A stretch of DNA of 5,674 bases from Acidobacteriota bacterium (GTDB lineage: Bacteria; Acidobacteriota; Vicinamibacteria; Vicinamibacterales; UBA8438). The stretch spans positions 1-5,674 of the forward strand of contig WTGR01000888.1 of the NCBI GenBank assembly GCA_011523485.1, in the 5' to 3' direction. Shown in pieces: positions 1-5,175 of this stretch. The stretch's first letter is position 1. Each line of letters starts with the position of its first letter. The notes under the pieces were generated by a model. That model did not search any database and was not told the origin of the DNA. It was given only the letters and a program-made list of their open reading frames with translations. A program made the translations under genes and the position numbers.

Positions 1-924
1 ACCGAGAAGTGCGAGGTGTACATCACCGGCTCGTCGGCGCGGATGCTGTCGCGGGAGATCGCGACGCAGATGCGCGGCCGGGCGCTGCCATGGGAGATCT
101 TCCCTTTCTCCTTCCGGGAGTTCCTCGACTTCAAGGGCCTCGACGCGACCGGCCCGCTGTCGACCCGCCGGCGCCTGCTGGTGCGCAAGGCGTTCGAGGA
201 CTATTGGGAGCGGGGCGGGTTCCCTGAGGTGGCCGGACTGGATCGCGCGCTGCGGATCAGGATTCACCAGGAGTACTGGGGCGCCATGCTGTTTCGCGAC
301 CTGGTGGAGCGGCACGACGTCGCGCATCCCCGTGCCGTCTCGGACCTCGCTCACCGCCTGGTGGACAACACCGCGTCGCTCTATTCCGTCAACCGGCTCA
401 CCGCGTATCTGCAGTCGCTCGGGCACCGGGCTCCGAAATCCGCGGTCTCCGACTACGTGGACTGGTTCGAAGACGCCTTCTTCCTGTTCACGGTGCGGGT
501 CTTCGACGCGTCGCTGGCCCGCGCGAACGTGAATCCGAAGAAGATCTACTGCGTCGACCACGCGCTCGCCAGGTCGGTCGGTTCGGGCATGCTGGTCAAC
601 GCCGGCCACCTGCTCGAGAACCTGGTGTTCACCGCGTTGCGGCGGTCGACGCCGGAGATCCGCTACTTCAAGGGCGCGAACGGGCGCGAGGTGGACTTCG
701 TGGCACGGATGCCGGAGGGCACGCGCATGCTGGTCCAGGTGTGCGAATCCCTTGTGGAACCGCGCACCCGCAAGCGCGAGGTGACGGCCTTGGATCGAGC
801 CATGGCCGCGTTGGGACTGCGCGCGGGGACGATCGTGACCCGCGGCGAAGAGGAGACGATTCCCGTCGCCGCCGGCGCCATCGACGTCGTGCCGGCGTGG
901 CGCTTTCTCCTCGACATCGACTGA
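1..924 (+). CDS. AAA_14/DUF4143-family ATPase, C-terminal part (5' end outside window)
   Basis: The frame is open from base 1 (TEKCEVYITGSS...), so the gene begins left of the window; the GTG at 16 is only an internal valine. About 307 residues are visible. The first ~50 match the end of an AAA_14 ATPase domain: a sensor-like ITGSSA followed by LSREIATQMRGR and FPFSFREFL, typical of this family. The Walker A and B motifs must lie upstream and cannot be checked. The rest fits DUF4143, with a middle helical region (RDLVERHDV, then YVDWFEDAFFLF) and a C-terminal block with ENLVF near residue 206, GREVDFVA near 228-235 and LVQVC near 244-248. DUF4143 is related to the PD-(D/E)XK nuclease fold. 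Here the expected E-x-K is Q-V-C, so a working nuclease is unlikely. Proteins of this family occur in many copies in some bacteria and archaea and their role is not established; toxin-antitoxin or DNA-related roles have been suggested. It ends in TGA at 922-924 and converges with serC. Confidence 0.
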   Translation, partial: TEKCEVYITGSSARMLSREIATQMRGRALPWEIFPFSFREFLDFKGLDATGPLSTRRRLLVRKAFEDYWERGGFPEVAGLDRALRIRIHQEYWGAMLFRDLVERHDVAHPRAVSDLAHRLVDNTASLYSVNRLTAYLQSLGHRAPKSAVSDYVDWFEDAFFLFTVRVFDASLARANVNPKKIYCVDHALARSVGSGMLVNAGHLLENLVFTALRRSTPEIRYFKGANGREVDFVARMPEGTRMLVQVCESLVEPRTRKREVTALDRAMAALGLRAGTIVTRGEEETIPVAAGAIDVVPAWRFLLDID

Positions 925-942
925 TGCCGGGCGCCTGGTCCG

Positions 943-987
943 ACGTACGGCCCGCAGGGGACAGCGGCGGGCCGGCTACCCGTACGT
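943..987. terminator. GC-rich inverted repeat at convergent gene ends, possible bidirectional terminator
   Basis: The inner arms are GGCCCGC (949-955) and GCGGGCC (967-973), a perfect 7-bp stem with an 11-nt loop. The outer arms ACGTAC (943-948) and GTACGT (982-987) could add 6 bp, with an 8-nt bulge on the right side. The right arm overlaps the last codons and TAG stop of serC (976-978), and the element starts about 19 bp after the ATPase stop. Its position between convergent genes fits a shared terminator. Neither side has a T-tract, so it is not a classical rho-independent terminator, and in such GC-rich DNA short stems arise by chance. Confidence 0.
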
Positions 988-2061
988 TCGCTCGAATTCG
1001 GCCATGAACGCGGCGAGCGCGTCGACGCCCGCCTCGGGAAACGCGTTGTAGATGGAGGCGCGGAGGCCGCCGACCGACCGGTGGCCCTTGAGGCCGGCCA
1101 GACCGGCGGCCTCGGCTTCCTGTATGAACCCGGCCTCGAGCTCCGGCGTCGCCAGCCGGAACGTGACGTTCATCCGCGAGCGGCTGTCCCGATCGGCCAC
1201 GCCGCGGTAGAAGTCGGTGCGGTCGATGGCCGCGTACAGCTTCGCCGCCTTGCGTTCGTTGCGCTCGGCGGCGGCCTGCAGGCCGCCCTGGTCGCGCAGC
1301 CACGCCGTGACCAGCGACACCACGTAGATGGCGAAGACCGGCGGCGTGTTGGGCCGGGAGCCGCCCTGGACGTACGTGGCGTAGCGGAGCAGTTTCGGGA
1401 GCGACGACGGTCCCCGCTCTACCAGGTCCGGTCGGACGATCGCCACCGTCACGCCGGCCGGTCCGAGGTTCTTCTGCGCGCCGGCGTAGATGAGCCCGTG
1501 CCCGGCGACCTCGATCGGGCGGCTGAAGATGTCCGACGAGGCGTCCACCACGAGTGGACGATCCCCGACGTCCGGCATGGCCGGCCACTGCGTGCCCGCG
1601 ATGGTGTTGTTCGTCGTCGCGTGGACGTACGCGGCGGTGGGCGAGACGTCGATCTCGCCAGCCGATGGGAGGCGCCGGAAGCCCTCCGCCTCCGTGGTGG
1701 AGGCCACGCGCACGGCACCGAACTTCTCCGCCTCCCGCGCCGCCTGCAGGGCCCACGACCCGGTCAACAGGTAGTCGGCCGTTCCGTCCGCGGGCAACAG
1801 GTTCATCGGCACCATCGAGAACTGCAGCGTCGCGCCACCCTGGAGGAACAGGACGTGGTAGTCGTCGGGAACGCCGGCCAGAGCGCGGATGTTGGCCTCG
1901 GCCGTCGCCAGGATCTCGTCGAACGCCGGGGACCGGTGGCTGATCTCCAGCACGGACATCCCCACCCCCGGCAGCGCCGGCAGGTGGTCGCGTACCTGCT
2001 CGAGGACCGGTTCGGGGAGCACCGCCGGACCGGCGCCGAAGTTGAAGACTCGTTCCGCCAC
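976..2061 (-). CDS. serC: Phosphoserine aminotransferase
   Basis: SerC is a cytosolic PLP enzyme that converts 3-phosphohydroxypyruvate and glutamate to O-phosphoserine and 2-oxoglutarate, the second step of serine synthesis; it can also act in PLP synthesis. The 361 residues match the family length (about 360) from end to end. Motifs visible in order are the N-terminal VFNFGAGPA, the substrate-binding SHRS at 41-44, QGGAT at 74-78, GSW at 101-103, TTNNTI at 149-154, DASSDI at 173-178, and AGAQKNLGPAG at 193-203 with K197 as the expected PLP Schiff-base lysine. The C-terminal block GLKGHRSVGGLRASIYNAF is also typical. The start is GTG at 2061, chosen because MAERVFNFGAGP is the usual N-terminus and a GAGGAG lies just upstream. 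The upstream DUF1015 stop is 7 bp away, so the two are almost certainly co-transcribed and coupled. No serA or serB is visible in the window. Confidence 0.
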   Translation of the reverse strand: MAERVFNFGAGPAVLPEPVLEQVRDHLPALPGVGMSVLEISHRSPAFDEILATAEANIRALAGVPDDYHVLFLQGGATLQFSMVPMNLLPADGTADYLLTGSWALQAAREAEKFGAVRVASTTEAEGFRRLPSAGEIDVSPTAAYVHATTNNTIAGTQWPAMPDVGDRPLVVDASSDIFSRPIEVAGHGLIYAGAQKNLGPAGVTVAIVRPDLVERGPSSLPKLLRYATYVQGGSRPNTPPVFAIYVVSLVTAWLRDQGGLQAAAERNERKAAKLYAAIDRTDFYRGVADRDSRSRMNVTFRLATPELEAGFIQEAEAAGLAGLKGHRSVGGLRASIYNAFPEAGVDALAAFMAEFERTYG

Positions 2062-2064
2062 AGA

Positions 2065-2070
2065 CTCCTC
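2065..2070 (-). promoter_or_regulatory. Shine-Dalgarno of serC overlapping the DUF1015 stop codon
   Basis: The minus strand reads TGA-GGAG-TCT-GTG across the junction: the DUF1015 stop TGA (2071-2069) runs into GGAG, then the serC GTG start. The Shine-Dalgarno GAGGAG (2070-2065) shares bases with the stop codon. The spacing is short: 3 nt from the last G, or 5 nt if GAGG is the pairing core. Ribosomes ending DUF1015 would sit on this site, which suggests translational coupling. Confidence 0.
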
Positions 2071-3292
2071 AGATGGTGTGAATCAGCAGGCCGTCGCGCA
2101 GCTTGGGCTCGAACCAGGTGGATTTCGGAGGCATGATGCCGCCCGCGTCCGACACGGCGAGCAGCTCGTCCGGCGTCACCGCCGCCAGCGAGAAGGCGAC
2201 GGCGGCCGCGCCGGAATCGACCGCCTGCTCCAGGGCCGCCACGCCGCGCGCCCCGCCGACGAAAGCTACCCGGGGATCCGTGCGGATGTCCGCCACGTCG
2301 AGCAGCGGCGCCAGGATTCGGTCCTGGAGGATCGCCGCGTCGAGCCGCGCGGCCGGTTCTCGTTCGGCCCCCGCTACGCCGTCGCCCGCCGGTTCGATGG
2401 TGTGCCAGGCGCCTTCCAGGTACATCGCGATCCGGCCCTTGGATGGCACCGGCGGTCCCCCGGCCGCGACCGGGAATCGCGCCCGCAGCGCGTCGAGGAG
2501 CTCCGCCGCGGTCCGGCCGGCGAGGTCGGCGACGGTGCGGTTGTACGGCAGGATGCGCGTCTGCCGATCGGGAAACGCCACCCCGAGAAAGAAGCACGCC
2601 TCGTGTTGTGGATCGCCACCGGCCAGCTCGTCGCGCGCCCGGGCCGCGCTGGCGATCCGGTGATGTCCGTCGGCGATGTACACCGCCGGCACGTCGGCGA
2701 ACGCGCCGGCGGCAGCCCTGGTGGCCGCGGGCGACAACCGCCATACGCCGTGGCGCACCCCGTCCGGCGCGGCGACGTCCAGCAGGGGCGCCTCGGCTGC
2801 ACCCTCGTCCAGTACGACGTCCAGCTCCGCGGTCGCCCGGTAGGCCAGGAACACGATGCCCGTCTGCGCCCGCAGCGCCACCATGTGCCGCGTCCGGTCG
2901 TCCTCCTTGTCGCGCCGCGTCCGCTCGTGGCGCTTGATGACGTCCCGGTCGTACTCGTCGAGCGAGAAGCAGCCGGCCAGCCCGATCTGCTCGTGCGCCC
3001 CCGCCTGCATGCGGTAGAGGTACAGCCCCGGCGCCGGATCGACGACCAGCGGCGCCCGCTCGGCCAGGGTCTTCAGGTTGCGGGCCGCCCGCTCGTAGAC
3101 GGCCCGGCCGTACGGGTCGGCGCCGTCCGGCAGATCGATCTCCGCGCGCGAGACGTGGAGAAAGCTGAGCGGGTTGTCCGCGGCCAGCCGCCGCGCCTCG
3201 CGGGTCGACACGACGTCGTAGGGGACGGCGGCGACGGCCGCGGCGGCTGCCGGCGCCGGGCGCAGTGCGCGGAAAGGGCGGATGATGGCCAA
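2069..3292 (-). CDS. DUF1015 family protein (COG4198-like), function unknown
   Basis: This 407-residue protein is a full-length DUF1015 member. The signs seen are the N-terminal MAIIRPFRALRP, PYDVVSTREAR at 25-35, NPLSFLHVSRAEIDLP at 40-55, a charged block around YDRDVIKRHERTR at 114-126, YIADGHHRIASA at 205-216, LPYNRTV at 248-254, and the C-terminal MPPKSTWFEPKL at 387-398. There is no signal peptide or membrane segment, so it is probably cytosolic. The start is TTG at 3292, which gives exactly the family N-terminus; I see no Shine-Dalgarno before it. The M23 stop lies 13 bp upstream, so initiation may depend on ribosomes finishing that gene. The biochemical role is not established. From memory, DUF1015 genes often neighbour serC and serA, and here it is coupled to serC, so a role in serine or phosphoserine metabolism is a reasonable inference. 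The DGHHR motif recalls the [DE]G-x-[HR]R box of ParB/Srx-like proteins, a fold that includes an archaeal serine kinase; this is only a resemblance. Confidence 0.
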   Translation of the reverse strand: MAIIRPFRALRPAPAAAAAVAAVPYDVVSTREARRLAADNPLSFLHVSRAEIDLPDGADPYGRAVYERAARNLKTLAERAPLVVDPAPGLYLYRMQAGAHEQIGLAGCFSLDEYDRDVIKRHERTRRDKEDDRTRHMVALRAQTGIVFLAYRATAELDVVLDEGAAEAPLLDVAAPDGVRHGVWRLSPAATRAAAGAFADVPAVYIADGHHRIASAARARDELAGGDPQHEACFFLGVAFPDRQTRILPYNRTVADLAGRTAAELLDALRARFPVAAGGPPVPSKGRIAMYLEGAWHTIEPAGDGVAGAEREPAARLDAAILQDRILAPLLDVADIRTDPRVAFVGGARGVAALEQAVDSGAAAVAFSLAAVTPDELLAVSDAGGIMPPKSTWFEPKLRDGLLIHTI

Positions 3293-3305
3293 GGCGGACG
3301 GTTCG

Positions 3306-4613
3306 CTAGTTGGCGGACACGGAGGCCAACGGCGCTATGGTCGGTGCAGACCCGAGCCGGGCGAGCGCCGCGTCCCGCACCGCCTCGAACGCCTCGCGAT
3401 GCGCATCCGGCACGGGATCGCCGGGCGGCAGGTTGCGGTGCTCGAGAAGCGGATTGACGAACACGCCGTTCTTCCGCATCCGGTAGTCGAGGTGCGGGCC
3501 GGTCGACAGCCCCGTCGAGCCGACCTTCCCGATCTCCTGGCCCTGAAACACGCGCCTGCCGCGGCGGATGCCGCTGCCGAACGCGGAGAGATGCAGGTAG
3601 TACGTCTCGTAGCCGTTGGTGTGGCGCAGCCGCACCATGTTGCCGGATCCGCCGCTACGCCCGGCCGAGACGACCGTTCCGGTGGCCACGGCGATGACCG
3701 GGGTGCCGGTCGGCGCGCCGTAGTCGACGCCGAGATGGGGCCGCACGCCGCCGAGGATCGGATGCACGCGCCGGTAGGAGAACCGTGACGTGATCCGTGG
3801 CTCGAACCGGAACGGCGAGCGCAGAAACAGCCGCTTCATCGAGCGGCCGGCGGCGTCGAAATACTGCGCCTCGGGCTCGCCCGGCACGTGGAAGCGAAAC
3901 GCCTGCAGCCGGCGGCCGTCGTTGGTGAACTCCGCCGCGAGCACGTCGCCGTAGCGGGAGAACGACGGCTCGCCGTCGCCCCCGAAGAGTTCCTCGCGGT
4001 GGACCTCCTCGTACAGCATCGCGAACTCGTCGCCCCGGCGGAGGTCGTTGTTGAAATCGATCTCGCCGCCGAGCACCTCGGCCAGGGCCACGGCCAGCAG
4101 CACGCCCTGGTCCTGGGCGCCCAGCGCGGCCACCAGCGAGTTGTTCTCGGCGTCGATGCCGGCTTCCACCACCTGCTCCACACGCACCTGGCGATACGGC
4201 ACCAGGGCGGCCTCGAAGCCGTCGCCGGTCGCGTCGGCCCGCAGGAAATGGTCGTCGTCGATGTGATACAGGAACTGCCGGAAATCCCCGTCGTCGATCC
4301 CGCGCACGAGGCGGTAGGCGTTGTCGACCCGCAGCCGCCGCGGATCGAACACCTCCCGGATCGCCTCGACCAGCGGGTGCGCCCTGTCGCCCAGATCGTG
4401 CCGGTCGAACAGGGTCGCCAGCGTCGCTCCGTTGGGTACGCGGCCGTCGACGTTGCGCGTCAGCGGCGGCAGCAGGATGTCTTCGCCGCCGTCGGGTACC
4501 GATGCCGTGACGCGCGTCTGGGCCTCGGCGGCCGGCGCCGACTCGACGTTGCAGCCCGCGGCCGCAATGACCGATAGACAGAAAACGGCGAGGAAGGGGG
4601 ACCGAACGAACAT
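3306..4613 (-). CDS. M23 (LytM-type) metallopeptidase lipoprotein, MepM/Csd3-like
   Basis: This is a predicted peptidoglycan endopeptidase that cuts stem-peptide cross-links outside the cytoplasmic membrane. From ATG 4613 it has 435 residues. Residues 1-20 form a lipoprotein signal (MFVRSP, then hydrophobic) ending in lipobox AAGC with Cys21; an Ala-rich linker follows. The middle (about 60-280) resembles the N-terminal domains of MepM/Csd3 proteins: EIDFNNDLRRGDEF, LAAEFTNDGR, AAGRSMKRLFLRSPF. The M23 domain (about 280-395) shows RRVHPILGG, then H293-x3-D297 (HLGVD), GTPV, YYLHLS with H341, and TGPHLD at 372-377. The usual HxH is H374-L-D376, with Asp where the third zinc ligand is normally His. 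An in-frame GTG at 4637 would add 8 residues, but it lies upstream of a likely -10 element and would lengthen the n-region, so ATG is preferred. No Shine-Dalgarno is evident. DUF1015 and serC follow closely downstream, an uncommon partnership for a wall hydrolase. Confidence 0.
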   Translation of the reverse strand: MFVRSPFLAVFCLSVIAAAGCNVESAPAAEAQTRVTASVPDGGEDILLPPLTRNVDGRVPNGATLATLFDRHDLGDRAHPLVEAIREVFDPRRLRVDNAYRLVRGIDDGDFRQFLYHIDDDHFLRADATGDGFEAALVPYRQVRVEQVVEAGIDAENNSLVAALGAQDQGVLLAVALAEVLGGEIDFNNDLRRGDEFAMLYEEVHREELFGGDGEPSFSRYGDVLAAEFTNDGRRLQAFRFHVPGEPEAQYFDAAGRSMKRLFLRSPFRFEPRITSRFSYRRVHPILGGVRPHLGVDYGAPTGTPVIAVATGTVVSAGRSGGSGNMVRLRHTNGYETYYLHLSAFGSGIRRGRRVFQGQEIGKVGSTGLSTGPHLDYRMRKNGVFVNPLLEHRNLPPGDPVPDAHREAFEAVRDAALARLGSAPTIAPLASVSAN

Positions 4614-4625
4614 GAAGGAAAGCAC

Positions 4626-4634
4626 AGTATAGCA
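4626..4634 (-). promoter_or_regulatory. Extended -10-like promoter element for the M23-DUF1015-serC unit
   Basis: The minus strand carries TGCTATACT (4634 to 4626), a TGn-TATACT extended -10 matching the sigma70 consensus TGnTATAAT except at one hexamer base. It stands out as an AT-rich island in very GC-rich DNA. At 16-18 bp spacing I see no -35 hexamer (the region reads about GGGCGG), which extended -10 promoters can tolerate. The expected transcription start is near 4619, giving a leader of about 6 nt before ATG 4613; this would fit the absence of a Shine-Dalgarno. This is a prediction only. Confidence 0.
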
Positions 4635-4642
4635 CACTGCGG

Positions 4643-4657
4643 ACCGGGCCGCCCGGT
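4643..4657. other. Short GC hairpin between bcp and the M23 gene
   Basis: ACCGGGC (4643-4649) and GCCCGGT (4651-4657) are perfect inverted repeats around one base. A folded form would be about 5 bp with a 5-nt loop. It lies about 30 bp past the bcp stop and just upstream of the -10 element. It could help end selD-bcp transcription, but no T-tract follows on the minus strand, so a terminator call is weak. The rest of this short gap holds nothing else I can identify. Confidence 0.
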
Positions 4658-4686
4658 GCCTGCCGGTGCGGCCGCCGGCGTCGTGT

Positions 4687-5154
4687 TCACCCCCGAAGGG
4701 CCGCGAGACGGGCCGCCACGTGCCCGGCGTGCCCCGCCGCCCGCACCTTCTTCCAGTGGTGGGCGACGTTTCCGGCCGGGTCGATCAACGCGGTGGAGCG
4801 GATGACGCCGACGGACTTGCGGCCGTAGAGCACCTTCTCGCCCCAGGCGCCGTAGGCCTCCATCGCGGCGTGCGCCGGGTCGGACAGCAGTTGCACCTGC
4901 AGATCGTACTTGGCGATGAACTTCCGGTGCGACGCCGCATCGTCGGGGCTGCAGCCGAGGATGACCGCGTCGAGCTTCTCGAAGTCAGCGATCCCGGCCG
5001 TGAACTCGCAGGCCTCCTTGGTGCATCCGGGCGTGTCGTCCTTCGGGTAGAAGTAGAGCACCACCCACCGTCCCCGGAGGCCGGCCAGGCTGACCTCCTC
5101 GCCGTCCTGGTTCTGCAGCGTGAATGCAGGCGCCGGCTTCCCGACTTCGATCAT
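4687..5154 (-). CDS. bcp: Thioredoxin-dependent peroxiredoxin, Bcp/PrxQ type
   Basis: This cytosolic thiol peroxidase reduces hydrogen peroxide and organic hydroperoxides, with electrons normally from thioredoxin. Its 155 residues are a full-length Bcp. The signs seen are GKPAPAFTL at 5-13, the active-site stretch YFYPKDDTPGCTKEACEF at 34-51, LGCSPDD at 66-72, and LIDPAGNV near 123-130. In the active site T41 and C44 form the PxxxTxxC signature, with C44 the peroxidatic cysteine. C49, five residues on, is the usual resolving position of the atypical 2-Cys Bcp class; R119 fits the conserved active-site arginine. C68 occupies a spot that is commonly valine or isoleucine. The ATG at 5154 is supported by GGGAGGA 9 nt upstream. 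The gene follows selD by 21 bp and is probably in the same transcript. The catalytic residue is Cys, with no in-frame UGA, so this is not a selenoprotein despite its neighbour. Confidence 0.
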   Translation of the reverse strand: MIEVGKPAPAFTLQNQDGEEVSLAGLRGRWVVLYFYPKDDTPGCTKEACEFTAGIADFEKLDAVILGCSPDDAASHRKFIAKYDLQVQLLSDPAHAAMEAYGAWGEKVLYGRKSVGVIRSTALIDPAGNVAHHWKKVRAAGHAGHVAARLAALRG

Positions 5155-5163
5155 GGTTGAGAA

Positions 5164-5170
5164 TCCTCCC
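5164..5170 (-). promoter_or_regulatory. Strong Shine-Dalgarno of bcp
   Basis: The minus strand reads GGGAGGA (5170 to 5164), 9 nt before ATG 5154 and just after the selD TGA stop (5176-5178). It fixes the bcp start and is the best ribosome-binding site in the window. Confidence 0.
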
Positions 5171-5175
5171 GTCGT

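Noticed and set aside
1081..2136. Plus-strand open frame of 351 codons antisense to serC
   Set aside because: Low-complexity Arg/Val/Gly-rich translation opposite a complete serC with all its motifs intact; no evidence of coding.
1889..3457. Long plus-strand open frame of 522 codons antisense to serC, DUF1015 and the M23 end
   Set aside because: The product is Arg/Gly/Pro-rich with no domain, and it lies opposite well-recognised genes; it is a high-GC shadow frame.
3888..4577. Plus-strand open frame opposite the M23 gene
   Set aside because: It begins inside the antisense of a clear M23 protein, shows no recognisable domain, and composition explains it.
4614..4637. GTG at 4637 as the start of the M23 protein
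   Set aside because: The 8 added residues (MCYTVLSF) extend the signal peptide ahead of the charged n-region and lie over a likely -10 element; ATG 4613 gives a normal lipoprotein signal.
4643..4686. Rho-independent terminator after bcp
   Set aside because: The hairpin is present but no T-tract follows on the minus strand, so it is listed only as a hairpin.
5022..5024. Bcp as a selenocysteine protein because selD is adjacent
   Set aside because: Residue 44 is an ordinary Cys codon and the frame has no internal UGA.
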